Source: Spirosoma arboris (lineage in GTDB: Bacteria; Bacteroidota; Bacteroidia; Cytophagales; Spirosomataceae). From it: a DNA stretch of 64,000 nucleotides. A program made the position numbers and the translations under genes. Of this stretch, positions 28,531 to 37,473 are shown in pieces. The notes under the pieces are model-generated. The model was not told the origin of the DNA, did not search any database, and worked only from the letters and a program-made list of their open reading frames with translations. Within the stretch, counting starts at the first letter, position 1. Each line of letters begins with the position of its first letter. The stretch spans positions 62,001 through 126,000 of the forward strand of contig NZ_WPIN01000023.1 in the NCBI RefSeq assembly GCF_009754945.1. The letters are read 5' to 3'.

Positions 28531-28593
28531 AGTGAAATTTTAAATTTCGCTGTTGTATAAGTGGCAAAATGTTAGGTTGTCTAGCACTAAGCT

Positions 28594-29115
28594 CTACTTG
28601 TTAAGTCGTTTATATAGCTCTAAATAACTCGTTTTGATTGTGCCTCGTTGATAAGCCTGCTTAATCAGGGGATAATATTTACGCTGATAGTCGCGATCAG
28701 CGTGCCAGACAATCAGCCAGGCAGTAAATGATTCATGTTCACCGTACTGATGGATTGTTGGCCATCCATATCTAGTGACAATCTTAGTTAACAAAGCTTG
28801 GTTGGCACTATCATTCGCTTTGATTTTACGCCAAAAGTAATCTTGCTTTTCCCTCGATTTAGAACCATTCATTACACTATCTCTGTAGCGTTGATCAATC
28901 TGGTAAAGCTGATTAATTAACTGCTTACATTGAGATACAGAATAATGGGTAATCTTTAAAGAGCTGTCAATATCAGCGATATTGCCCGTATAAGTTATCC
29001 ACTCAGTCATTACCTCAGCACTACCTTTAGGTATATTGGTTTGTGCAATCAGAGGAGATTGACTTATGACCCAATACGTTAGTGTGATCGCTGCTAAAGA
29101 TCTATGACAAATCAT
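28594..29115 (-). CDS. DUF6624-like secreted protein
   Basis: The 173-residue protein has a probable signal peptide (to about SQSPLIAQT). The core LLTKIVTRYGWPTIHQYGEH, then AWLIVWHADRDYQRKYYPLI, fits the DUF6624 pattern I recall (YGWP, then W/F-L-x-V-Q/W-H-A-D). The family's function is unknown. It is the last ordinary chromosomal gene before the mobile region. Confidence 0.68.
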   Translation of the reverse strand: MICHRSLAAITLTYWVISQSPLIAQTNIPKGSAEVMTEWITYTGNIADIDSSLKITHYSVSQCKQLINQLYQIDQRYRDSVMNGSKSREKQDYFWRKIKANDSANQALLTKIVTRYGWPTIHQYGEHESFTAWLIVWHADRDYQRKYYPLIKQAYQRGTIKTSYLELYKRLNK

Positions 29116-29548
29116 AGAAGTGCTGTTATATGATTAAACGCTGTGTTAATTAAATAGGCTTACTCGCGATTATCTACTAAAAGACGCTTGAAATTAAATA
29201 ATCGAATGATGGTCAGTTTCAGACATTACCCGTATTATTCCCGAATCTTTCAGGTACTGTTTGATAGATCAGAGCTTACTGGGAAACCTAATGTAACCAG
29301 TTTTTTATGCCTGATATTCTCCCCTTGGCCCAAGTACTCCTAATTTTGAAATACATGGTGAGTAGGAGATTAATCCCGAATTCTGAGCTTGTCAAAAAGT
29401 ACGTTTAATACAGAATGAATAATCTTGTGATTGTTATCGCCTTGATGAGGAAGAAAAGTGACTTTTTAAGGGTGGCATTTTGCCATTTTGGGCTGGATCA
29501 AACCTTGTTTCTCAATGAGAATCCTTTGCCATTAAGACCCCGCCAAAA
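29116..29548. other. Intergenic before the mobile element, nothing recognised
   Basis: About 430 bp with no convincing gene, RNA or repeat. It is the host-side flank of the attachment site described at 29592-29637. Confidence 0.5.
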
Positions 29549-29589
29549 ACAAAAAACGCCCAAATCAAGCTGATTTGGGCGTTTTTTGT
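29549..29589. terminator. Bidirectional intrinsic terminator of the disrupted tRNA gene
   Basis: Perfect 19-bp arms (ACAAAAAACGCCCAAATCA at 29549-29567 and its complement at 29571-29589) enclose a 3-nt loop, with A- and T-rich outer ends. On the reverse strand it follows the tRNA 3' end by two bases, as expected for the native tRNA terminator. Confidence 0.9.
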
Positions 29590-29591
29590 TG

Positions 29592-29637
29592 TGACCATGG
29601 GGAGATTCGAACTCCCAAGCCTTGCAGGCATAGGGGT
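29592..29637 (-). other. 3' fragment of a tRNA gene, probable attachment site
   Basis: On the reverse strand the sequence reads as a variable arm (GCC-TGCAA-GGC), a perfect T arm (GGGAG, loop TTCGAAT, CTCCC) and an acceptor 3' strand CATGGTC plus discriminator A. The 5' partner GACCATG and the D arm are absent from the adjoining 100 bp, so this is only the 3' end. The long variable arm suggests a class II tRNA (Leu or Ser). A tRNA 3' end next to an integrase gene is the usual scar of site-specific integration. Confidence 0.72.
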
Positions 29638-29828
29638 TAAACTACTCGTTATTTATTGTTACTTTTTTATAGTCTGTAAATCAGCTAAATATAGGCAATG
29701 TTCTAATTATTGTTTGTTATTGTCATGCCTTTGTTTGTTATATTTGTTTCAACCACTGATTCAACCGGAAGGATACCATGCCTACAGCGCATAGGGAATT
29801 AGGTTGAGGGTAGAAATGAACAGTAGCT

Positions 29829-31190
29829 ATGGCAAAGACCACTGACCACAAAGAGGGTAAGGCAACTGTTAAAGTTGTTTACTACACTCACAAGACCCTA
29901 AAGGATGGCTCCCATCCATTTGTTGTTCGGATTACAAAGAACCGAAAAAATCGCTGGATTTCGACCGGAAGGAGTTTACCGGCTAAGTATTGGAACGATA
30001 ACTATACGGACTACAGACAAGCTATTCGTAAAAGCTATCCTGAGCCTTATCGCAACGAGCTAATCGTAGAGCTTGAGCGATGGGAAAAGAAATATGAAGG
30101 AGCCGCTGAATCGTTAGCGTCGGCTGACGAAGTTCATGACGTAAAAGACGTAGCGAGTAAAGCCATTGAAGGCCGTAAACAACTTCGAAGATCAACGTTA
30201 ATTGCTTATACTGACGAGCTGATTGTAAATATGAAACGGGCTGGTCAGTTAGGCAATACGGTCGTTTATCAAATACTTAGAAATCAGCTTACCGATTTTC
30301 TTAAATCAGAATTTAATAAGACTGACGTTCGGTTTGTTGACGTAACGGTAAAATTCTGCAACGACTTCGAAATATATATGCGGGAAAAGGGTAACGCGGA
30401 TACGACGCTATCAAATCGGTTTAGAACCCTGAGGGCAATACTAAATAAAGCTATCTCTGAGGGTGTTGCCAGTCTGGAAAATTATCCTTTTAGCCGCTCA
30501 GTTAGTGATCGCCATAAATTTAGCGTTAGCAAGTTCATTACCTCAACTCAGAAGCGGGCTATTACACGGGACGACATTCGTAAGGTTGACGCATTTCAGC
30601 CGGTTGCTACGCACGTCGGCGCTTATGCGGAGGTAAAGAACGCAGCAGAGGTTGAGCGCTTACAACGGGCTAAAAACATTTTTATGTTTAGCTTCTATGT
30701 TGGTGGAATCAACTTTGTCGATCTGGTACAAATTCGTTGGCGCAACCTTAGCCAGGATGCCGAAGGGCATACCCGGTTAACGTATGTCCGGCAGAAAACG
30801 GGCGGTAAGTTTTCGATTCGATTATTAGCCCCAGCCATGGCTATTATTGAACAATATCGACCTTTCACCCACAACAAGCCTGATAGTTATATTTTCGACG
30901 TGCTTAATACGACGGTGCATAACAACCCTAAGTCTATCACAAACCGGCTCAAAAAAATAATGGGTCAGGTAAATACTGATTTGAAACTGATAGGAGAGCG
31001 GGCAGGTATTGATACACCCCTAACGACGTATGTGGCACGCCACAGCTTTGCTACAAGCTTAAAACGGGCGGGGGTTGCGACAAGCGTTATATCCGCTACG
31101 ATGGGACATAAGACCGAAGCCATTACAAACGTCTATTTAGATTCGTTTGCATCGGAGACTATTGATTCGGCCTTTGACGCTTTATTATAA
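29829..31190 (+). CDS. Tyrosine-type integrase of the mobile element
   Basis: The 453-residue protein has the Bacteroidota integrase layout: an N-terminal arm-binding beta domain (VKVVYYTHKTLKDGSHPFVV), a SAM-like core-binding domain (about 135-235) and a catalytic domain. The C-terminal motifs are YVARHSFATSLKRAG, MGHKTEAITNVYLDSF with the nucleophile tyrosine. At the Arg I position the sequence is FYVGGINFVDL, so the arginine appears replaced by glycine; a non-canonical Arg I is known in IntDOT. It lies 190 bp from the tRNA fragment and points away from it. It most likely integrates and excises this element. Confidence 0.9.
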   Translation: MAKTTDHKEGKATVKVVYYTHKTLKDGSHPFVVRITKNRKNRWISTGRSLPAKYWNDNYTDYRQAIRKSYPEPYRNELIVELERWEKKYEGAAESLASADEVHDVKDVASKAIEGRKQLRRSTLIAYTDELIVNMKRAGQLGNTVVYQILRNQLTDFLKSEFNKTDVRFVDVTVKFCNDFEIYMREKGNADTTLSNRFRTLRAILNKAISEGVASLENYPFSRSVSDRHKFSVSKFITSTQKRAITRDDIRKVDAFQPVATHVGAYAEVKNAAEVERLQRAKNIFMFSFYVGGINFVDLVQIRWRNLSQDAEGHTRLTYVRQKTGGKFSIRLLAPAMAIIEQYRPFTHNKPDSYIFDVLNTTVHNNPKSITNRLKKIMGQVNTDLKLIGERAGIDTPLTTYVARHSFATSLKRAGVATSVISATMGHKTEAITNVYLDSFASETIDSAFDALL

Positions 31191-31228
31191 TTTATTGACT
31201 ACTGTCCAATCAGAAATAAATATTCAAA

Positions 31229-32779
31229 ATGACAGAATTAGAAGAAGTATACGACCGAAAGTTCGATACTCATAACAGACGCTTAGATATAATCTATTTA
31301 GATGCTTTAGAAACATTGTATGGCTTCGAACATCAATACCTTATTGATTTACAGGATAATTTTATAATAATTCCTCCTTCAACTGAGTTTGCTGAACGCT
31401 TGGCTGTATTGGTTGAAAGTAAGCGTTACAGCGAAATATTTGGCGAAGCATTGGGAGGTAATTTGTGCATTTTTGAACCATATGGAATTGTAGAGCTAAA
31501 GCTAGATAACCTTCATATATTTGAATTTCCTACGTCAGATTGGTTAATAGCTGTCTCCGAAAATCAACTCGCTTTAACAAAGCATATCCAATCTGTTAGA
31601 CAAGAACTAGGCCCTCAATTCCCCGATAAAATAAAAGGCTATACAGTTGTAATAGCAGATATGAAAGACCCTAATGGTAAAAAGGTTGAGCTAACAACGT
31701 ATGATAACATTGAGGGTGGAAATTTGGAAAATCTATTTAAGCTATACGCAGTTTGGTTTTCCAAGCACACCCAAAAGCTGTCTCCTTTGTTTCAAGAAAT
31801 ATCAGATGAGGTTACAGATTTGCTTGTTAACGAATACAAAATCAAACCAAGCAAAGATGGTTTTATAAACTGGTTCATGTTAAATAAGATGAAGGCAGGA
31901 ATTACCATTCAAGCGACCCGAAATGCTAGCGAATTGTATGATATTGAGTTTGGTTTTGATATGCTACAAGCCACATTAACCCCGGCTGTTATTGAACAGG
32001 ATGTGCACGATTACTGCCGTTGGCGGAAAGAACGACATGATAGAGCACAACAACTAGCTAGCTTTTCAATAAATAAGAACGCTAGACAGTATCTGTCTAA
32101 AACTCCTTATTCGACATTTGAAGAGTTAGTTGATTACTTTGAGTGGTGGACGGAAAAATATTGTCAATCTTTCCTTATTAAATTACAGGAGGTGCTAATA
32201 CCCTACCCGGAACAGCATCTAACTATATTCAATAATGCATTAAAAGAATCGGTAAGTATAGTCAGCAAAATTGAGGCTAATAGAAAAGAATATTATCCAA
32301 TTATAAGTTTTGATAGCAATTCTAGGCAAGTGATTATTGAAAAAATCACTGGACCTATCAGTAAGGCACTGTGCTACCGGCCAAAAAAAGAGGTTGAACA
32401 ACATTTCTTCTGGCAACTGAATCTCATAGGTATAGGTAAAGTAATTCGATACATAGAAGAACAAATTGCCTTGTTAGCACTATCTGAATCATCTCCAAAG
32501 CTGCCAATATCTACCGAAACTGACTCGCCAAGATTAAGCGTTAGGGAAAAAATGCTGATACACTGTTATGAACAACGTAGAGTTATTAACAAAGGTGAAC
32601 CGTATTATAACGACTACATAATGTATGCTACACCTACAAAGCGGAAAGGTTACCCAAATGGATCAGTACCTAAAGCTAAACAGCTCATCAAGTCTATCAA
32701 AAATATACTGCCACATCTAAGCAAAAAAGCTGCCCAACAAGCTGAAAGTGAGATAAATACTTTAGAGGCTAATATTTAG
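31229..32779 (+). CDS. Uncharacterised 516-aa protein next to integrase
   Basis: I do not recognise the function. The protein is soluble, charged and mostly helical in its second half. The N-terminal third is alpha/beta (YLIDLQDNFIIIPPSTEFAE). The C-terminal 80 residues (REKMLIHCYEQRRVINKGEP, then NDYIMYATPTKRKGYPNG) resemble a helical C-terminal region I recall from other Bacteroidota mobile-element proteins. The gene is visibly richer in A and T than its neighbours (many AAA, TTA, AAT codons), which suggests separate acquisition. Its place between integrase and excisionase-like genes makes it cargo or an accessory excision factor. Confidence 0.65.
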   Translation: MTELEEVYDRKFDTHNRRLDIIYLDALETLYGFEHQYLIDLQDNFIIIPPSTEFAERLAVLVESKRYSEIFGEALGGNLCIFEPYGIVELKLDNLHIFEFPTSDWLIAVSENQLALTKHIQSVRQELGPQFPDKIKGYTVVIADMKDPNGKKVELTTYDNIEGGNLENLFKLYAVWFSKHTQKLSPLFQEISDEVTDLLVNEYKIKPSKDGFINWFMLNKMKAGITIQATRNASELYDIEFGFDMLQATLTPAVIEQDVHDYCRWRKERHDRAQQLASFSINKNARQYLSKTPYSTFEELVDYFEWWTEKYCQSFLIKLQEVLIPYPEQHLTIFNNALKESVSIVSKIEANRKEYYPIISFDSNSRQVIIEKITGPISKALCYRPKKEVEQHFFWQLNLIGIGKVIRYIEEQIALLALSESSPKLPISTETDSPRLSVREKMLIHCYEQRRVINKGEPYYNDYIMYATPTKRKGYPNGSVPKAKQLIKSIKNILPHLSKKAAQQAESEINTLEANI

Positions 32780-32860
32780 TAACCCGGTTGCTACCCGGTT
32801 GCTTACTTAGTGTCCGGTTAATCTTTGTCATCGTCAATAACATGAAAACGACGATAGACA

Positions 32861-33151
32861 ATGAGCAATCCATTTGAGCCGATTAATAACCGGCTAAACA
32901 ATTTAGAATCGTTGACTTTAGAAGTACTACAACTTCTACGTAGTTCAGGATCTGCCTCGGCTGACGAGGTTGGCGGTATTGAGTTGGCCCGACAGGTTAC
33001 TCGCCTTAGTGCCGCCCGAATCTATACGCTTGTATCAAAGCGACTTATTCCCCACAAAAAGCGTGGCAATCGTTTGACCTTTCGCCGTTCTGAACTGCTT
33101 GCCTGGTTGGATGAAGGTAATCGTGAACAGAAAGAGGAGGTGTTTGCATGA
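32861..33151 (+). CDS. Excisionase-like helix-turn-helix protein
   Basis: The 96-residue protein has a short coiled N-terminus and then a MerR-like winged HTH of the HTH_17 type: GIELARQVTRLSAARIYTLV, SKRLIPHKKRGNRLTFRRSE and LLAWLDEG. Such proteins act as recombination directionality factors or repressors in Bacteroidota elements. The stop overlaps the next start by four bases (33148-33151), so it is co-translated with the nuclease. Confidence 0.85.
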   Translation: MSNPFEPINNRLNNLESLTLEVLQLLRSSGSASADEVGGIELARQVTRLSAARIYTLVSKRLIPHKKRGNRLTFRRSELLAWLDEGNREQKEEVFA

Positions 33152-33561
33152 GCCAGCTCCCCGCATTTTGCCAACACCAGTCCTTTATAGGCGAGCAGAC
33201 CGCCCGTAAGACCAGACAGAAAGGGCCTAAACCGGAAACGGCTAATAGCTTAACTAAGAAGCTTATAAGCTATCTACGCAATCGTGGCCACTTTGCCGCT
33301 CGTATCAACACAACAGGACTCTACGATGAGAAACTGGGTAAGTACCGACCATCGGGGGCTACTACTGGCGTACCGGATGTAATCGCCTGCATTGAGTCCC
33401 GTTTTGTGGGCCTGGAGATTAAAATCGGAGCCGACCGATTGAGCAAAAAGCAACAGCAAATCGCCTTGCAGATCAACAGCGCAGGAGGCTTTTACCTGAT
33501 CGTTCGCTCGTTTGATGATTTCGAGAAGTTCTACGCCCAACTAAAGATCCCGTCTTTCTGA
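33148..33561 (+). CDS. VRR-NUC domain nuclease
   Basis: The 137-residue protein carries a single VRR-NUC (PD-(D/E)xK type) domain. LTKKLISYLRNRG leads in, GVPDVIAC provides the acidic residue, and GLEIKIGADRLSKKQQQIA provides the E-x-K pair followed by the family's K/Q-rich helix. Stand-alone VRR-NUC proteins are common in phages near replication genes and probably cut branched DNA. It overlaps the HTH gene by four bases and precedes the ATPase by 95 bp. Confidence 0.87.
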   Translation: MSQLPAFCQHQSFIGEQTARKTRQKGPKPETANSLTKKLISYLRNRGHFAARINTTGLYDEKLGKYRPSGATTGVPDVIACIESRFVGLEIKIGADRLSKKQQQIALQINSAGGFYLIVRSFDDFEKFYAQLKIPSF

Positions 33562-33656
33562 TGAGCTACCTCGATTACATCTTCCTAGGCTTCCTTCACT
33601 ACCACAAAAAACGGGCTGATGCCACCACACATCAACCCGTCTAACTCCTTGATTAT

Positions 33657-34913
33657 ATGATCACTGAACAGGACAAAGATACGTATCGTCCGCCATTTTT
33701 CGATATGTCGGACGAGGAATTAGCGGCTACTGCAAGCTATAATTTTACCGCGGAAGAGCCTCTACAAAACCAGTCTGAACAGAAAAAACAAACCCAGTTT
33801 GATCAGCAGCAAACGATATTGAATCGCCTATTAAGCAAAGAGCAGATTTTAAGCGAGGCTGCCACACAGCCCGTTGTGTTTAGTCCCCCATTGATTAGTC
33901 GAGCCGAGGTTGGCATTATTGGACGGGGGACGATTAATGTTATTCAAGGGGCTTTTGGGTCGCACAAGTCTCGATGGGCTGAACTGCTGGCAGCACTGAT
34001 GCTAACCGGTAATGATTCCAACGACCCGCAGTTTCTGGAGTTTAAAAAAGCAATGCTTGAACGTTTTTGCGTGTGTTACATTGATACAGAGCGTAATCTC
34101 ACTGAAGAGTTACCCTATGCTGTTCAAGGAATAAAATTACGCGCTGGTTATCGGCTGGATGAAAAGCCCGAACACTTTCGATTTACCTCAATTAAAGGGG
34201 AAGAACGGAAAGATCGATTTAAAGCAATTGAAACATTTATCCACCATGTTCGGGAGGGCACTAGTTTACATCTGTTTTGTCTAATTGACGTGGTTACCGA
34301 TGCCATAGGGGACTTTAATGACCCCAAGGAGTCGATGAAGCTATTTGATTTCCTTGGTAACCTTTGTGACAACTACGATGCCACGTTTTTGCTAGTCATC
34401 CACCAGAATCCTGGCACCGAAAAAGCCAGAGGGCACACGGGTACCGAATCCGCTAACAAGGCCAGTACGGTTTTACAAATAGGCTTAGAGAAGGATGCTA
34501 ACGGTAATGATACCGATCTGATTAAGCTGCGCTACCTCAAATTGCGACGTGGCAAAAAGCCTGAGCCTCTTTATCTACAATTCAGCAAAGAGTCCAATGG
34601 CCTGCAACTAGCAGGGAGCGACGCGATTGCCAACCACATTAACCATCGCAAACACAAGGCAGATTCGGACGATGTAGCGGACCGATTAGTGAGCCTATTA
34701 GCAGACGGGCCATTAGAAAAAGGAAAAGTAATTGAAATGCTGGAAGCTGAATTTGGAGCCAAAAACGCCACCATTCGGGGACGACTTAAACAGGTCATTG
34801 ATGAACAGCCACTCATGACAGATGATCAGGGATGTTGCGTTAAGTTAGGCGAATATCGAGATGGTCGACAGCAATATTACCGGCTTGAACCACTTGAGGA
34901 GGAACCAGACTAA
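33657..34913 (+). CDS. RepA/AAA_25-type ATPase
   Basis: The 418-residue P-loop protein has a non-standard Walker A in GAFGSHKSRWAELLAALML, Walker B-like LFCLIDVVTDAIGD, and a sensor region VIHQNPGTEKARGHTGTESA. These features place it with RepA-like replicative ATPases/helicases of the RecA superfamily. The C-terminal 100 residues include a winged-helix-like segment (DRLVSLLADGPLEKGKVIEM). Together with the primase-like protein that follows it forms a replication module. Its TAA lies in the first arm of an inverted repeat. Confidence 0.85.
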   Translation: MITEQDKDTYRPPFFDMSDEELAATASYNFTAEEPLQNQSEQKKQTQFDQQQTILNRLLSKEQILSEAATQPVVFSPPLISRAEVGIIGRGTINVIQGAFGSHKSRWAELLAALMLTGNDSNDPQFLEFKKAMLERFCVCYIDTERNLTEELPYAVQGIKLRAGYRLDEKPEHFRFTSIKGEERKDRFKAIETFIHHVREGTSLHLFCLIDVVTDAIGDFNDPKESMKLFDFLGNLCDNYDATFLLVIHQNPGTEKARGHTGTESANKASTVLQIGLEKDANGNDTDLIKLRYLKLRRGKKPEPLYLQFSKESNGLQLAGSDAIANHINHRKHKADSDDVADRLVSLLADGPLEKGKVIEMLEAEFGAKNATIRGRLKQVIDEQPLMTDDQGCCVKLGEYRDGRQQYYRLEPLEEEPD

Positions 34914-35015
34914 AAGTTACTGCTAACTGCTAAAACCCCTATATGGCAGTTGGCAGTTAGCAGTAACTTTTATACTGCCAAAATCAAATTAGCACCCACT
35001 TTAGCAGTTAGCAGT
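34912..35015. repeat. Nested inverted repeats between replication genes
   Basis: A perfect 19-bp inverted repeat has arms at 34912-34930 (AAAAGTTACTGCTAACTGC) and 34953-34971. A 16-bp arm ACTGCTAACTGCTAAA at 34919-34934 also pairs with TTTAGCAGTTAGCAGT at 35000-35015, one base before the primase ATG. The iterated unit is GCAGTTAGCAGT. A second copy lies inside the next gene. They look like iterons or operator sites for replication control. Confidence 0.75.
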
Positions 35016-36389
35016 ATGGATATTTTACCATTTCGCCCCACTTTACTTGACGTCCCAATTAGCTATTTTGAGTACGACCGACAGCGGGATACGTTCGGCA
35101 ATGTGCCTGCCCAGCAAACTACATTACGGCGTATGGGGATGACCAAATTTTACCGACCGCCTATTGAAGCCATTCGGTTTGAATCCGATAAAGCCATTCA
35201 GGATACACTAAAAAAACAACTCCCTGCTTTCACGCCGGTAGCCTGGCTCTATCACCGCCGACGAGACACCAGTTTTGCCCAAAAAATTCGTCAGCAGTGG
35301 CCATTACTCATGGGGGATGTCGACCAGAAAGATAACCCTAGACTGAATATGGCTGAGTTAAAAAAGCATCTTGCTCGCCTGCCCTACATATTACTTTGTG
35401 CCTATTCAGTACGAGGTGGGTTGTGGTTTATAACCCGATTGCCAGATGAGCAAACACCCGAAACCTTAGCGGCACACTTTCGCTATCTGCAAAAACTGTT
35501 CAGCCATAAATTCGGCGTAAAACTGGATTCAACTAAGGGTGGTAATCCAACCGATTTGCGGTTTGTCAGCTACGACTCAGATCCATACGTTAACGAAAAC
35601 GCTACGGTAATGGTAGGTGTATATACGCCACCGCCACCAAAACCACGTACGGTCGATTATAGCCGATCTAATGGCGAAGATGAAAGCAAGCTCTTAACCA
35701 GACTCGTTCGATTCACGGAATCGGCTGGTGAGGGGGAACGACATGCTACTTTGTTAAAGGCATCTAAGTTGGCAGGTGGGTTCGTTGCTGCTGGAAGGAT
35801 GGATGAGCAAACAGCGATTTATGCGCTTGAAACAGTAGCCAGTGAATGGCCGACTTTTAGCAAATCCCAGAAAACAATTCGTGACGGCATCCGATACGGG
35901 CAAGCCACTCCTGTATATCCTGATTCATCTTACGAACGAGAAACATATGGACGAACCCAACCATTATTATCTCAAAACATACTGCTAACTGCTAAACCCC
36001 CTATAAGCACTTTAGCAGTTAGCAGTAACACTAGTGAGTCATTCAATGGTGAGATTGAAACTTCCGCCACTGGTTCTACCAGCAAAAGTAACGATAAAGT
36101 AGTAGAGCGTATAGAGCCTATCGTTAGCCTAATAGTCACTTCTACTGTGGACGATATACTATCTGCCCCACCGGGTACAATAATCCGTCCAGACCCTACC
36201 AAGATTGAGACATTAGTCGTAGAGCCACAGGATTTCGATAACTACCCTACGGAGTGTGATGAGGTTAACCCACTAAATACCATTCCACAGATTAAGCAAC
36301 AGTCCTTCTTTGAGTGGCAACGATCCTGCCCACCCTTTAACCAGCTAGGATTAGCCTCTCTCAATAAACAAATAAATACTAACACATAA
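35016..36389 (+). CDS. BT4734/VirE-N-type primase-like protein
   Basis: I chose ATG at 35016 (457 residues) because the upstream TTG at 34950 runs through the repeat. The BT4734-like domain is seen in LPYILLCAYSVRGGLWFITR, then HKFGVKLDSTKGGNPTDLRF followed by V-S-Y-D. These match the C-x-Y-S/S-x-S-G-x-G-L and R-F-x-S-Y-D pattern of that family. A PriCT-like helical region follows (GEGERHATLLKASKLAGGFV). The last 130 residues are a low-complexity tail with an internal inverted-repeat copy. It probably primes or assists replication of the element together with the adjacent ATPase. Confidence 0.8.
   Translation: MDILPFRPTLLDVPISYFEYDRQRDTFGNVPAQQTTLRRMGMTKFYRPPIEAIRFESDKAIQDTLKKQLPAFTPVAWLYHRRRDTSFAQKIRQQWPLLMGDVDQKDNPRLNMAELKKHLARLPYILLCAYSVRGGLWFITRLPDEQTPETLAAHFRYLQKLFSHKFGVKLDSTKGGNPTDLRFVSYDSDPYVNENATVMVGVYTPPPPKPRTVDYSRSNGEDESKLLTRLVRFTESAGEGERHATLLKASKLAGGFVAAGRMDEQTAIYALETVASEWPTFSKSQKTIRDGIRYGQATPVYPDSSYERETYGRTQPLLSQNILLTAKPPISTLAVSSNTSESFNGEIETSATGSTSKSNDKVVERIEPIVSLIVTSTVDDILSAPPGTIIRPDPTKIETLVVEPQDFDNYPTECDEVNPLNTIPQIKQQSFFEWQRSCPPFNQLGLASLNKQINTNT
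35981..36026. repeat. Second copy of the inverted repeat inside the primase-like gene
   Basis: ACTGCTAACTGCTAAA (35981-35996) and its exact complement (36011-36026) enclose a 14-nt loop starting CCCCCTATA. This matches the first copy (34919 onward), which looks like the same hairpin with roughly 50 bp inserted in its loop. It lies in the low-complexity C-terminal part of the coding frame. Confidence 0.75.
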
Positions 36390-36402
36390 CTCCAGACAAA
36401 CC

Positions 36403-36972
36403 ATGAGCACAACACCCGCTTACATCGTTTTTCACCAGCATGAAGCTATCCCTATGACTCAAACGCTATTCACCCATGATAGGCTCTTAACGGCCCGTAA
36501 AGCCGCCATGAGCCACGTCGAGAAACTGCTCGCCGAGCTGTGGCAACGAGGGGATTATCAGACCATCATTGAAGTACGACTGATTGAAACTGGTACTGAG
36601 CCCATCCCCTTCGATAGCCCCGCTATTGCCCTGGTCTACCAGCTGACCTATTCCCGCAAGCACAACCTGACGTATCCGGAGGCAAAGGCCGCTTTCTGTG
36701 CCGCGATGGATCAATTGCATGCCGAGTTCCTATATTACCAGGCGAATGCCTATAGCATGGGCTTCGGCTACTTTCGGACCGAAATGGAGCTAGGCGAAAA
36801 TCCCCGCCAGACCTTCTGCCACCTCTATGAGGCATCCGGCTATACTAATGTGCTATCCAGTCAGTGTGAAGCGTATCATACCGATACCGAGCTGCCCGGA
36901 ATGACCCTGATTTCCTACTACGAAGATCAGCATGACCGGGCAGGCCTACTCGTGGACGAGCTAGTTGGCTAA
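36403..36972 (+). CDS. Hypothetical element protein, 189 aa
   Basis: Unrecognised. It is soluble and acidic with several aromatic residues (AEFLYYQANAYSMGFGYFRT). No known motif is visible. ATG at 36403 lies 13 bp after the primase-like stop, and a terminase gene follows after 35 bp, so it belongs to one long rightward transcript. Confidence 0.65.
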   Translation: MSTTPAYIVFHQHEAIPMTQTLFTHDRLLTARKAAMSHVEKLLAELWQRGDYQTIIEVRLIETGTEPIPFDSPAIALVYQLTYSRKHNLTYPEAKAAFCAAMDQLHAEFLYYQANAYSMGFGYFRTEMELGENPRQTFCHLYEASGYTNVLSSQCEAYHTDTELPGMTLISYYEDQHDRAGLLVDELVG

Positions 36973-37007
36973 ATCCCTTTTCTGTTTTACTCAAATTATA
37001 ACAACCC

Positions 37008-37469
37008 ATGGCAGCACCCAAAGACAATGAATTCTGGAAACTCCGATCCAAGCATGGCCGCGATAAACTGTTTGAAACTCCTGGGCTTCTGGAAGAGGCT
37101 GCTTATGAATACTTCGCCTGGTGTCAGGAAAATCCCTGGCTAAAGACCGACTTTCGGGGCAAAGATGCCGAGCAGGTGGACATACCAACACCCCGCCCCT
37201 TCACCATTCGGGGCCTGTGTCTGTACTGCAATGCCAGTGAGCAGTTCTGGCGCACTTTTAAGGCTTCACAGGCTGGTAAAGATTTTTTAGCGGTCATTAC
37301 CCGCATTGAGGACATTATCTACACCCAGAAGTTCGAAGGGGCGGTCGTGGGCGCTTTCAATGCCAACATCATCAGCCGGGATCTGGGCCTGGTCGACAAG
37401 AAAGAATTATCGGGTGAGCTGAAACTTGAGCAGATCACCGGCATGCGTATCGTATCCAGTAACAGCTAA
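37008..37469 (+). CDS. Phage terminase small subunit
   Basis: The 153-residue protein begins APKDNEFWKLRSKHGRDKLF, a pattern I recall from DNA-packaging small subunits of Bacteroidota phages. An HTH-like segment follows (PFTIRGLCLYCNASEQFWRT). The C-terminal part contains VGAFNANIISRDLGLVDKKE, typical of this family. It binds phage DNA and recruits the large subunit encoded four bases downstream. Confidence 0.85.
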   Translation: MAAPKDNEFWKLRSKHGRDKLFETPGLLEEAAYEYFAWCQENPWLKTDFRGKDAEQVDIPTPRPFTIRGLCLYCNASEQFWRTFKASQAGKDFLAVITRIEDIIYTQKFEGAVVGAFNANIISRDLGLVDKKELSGELKLEQITGMRIVSSNS

Positions 37470-37473
37470 GCGT

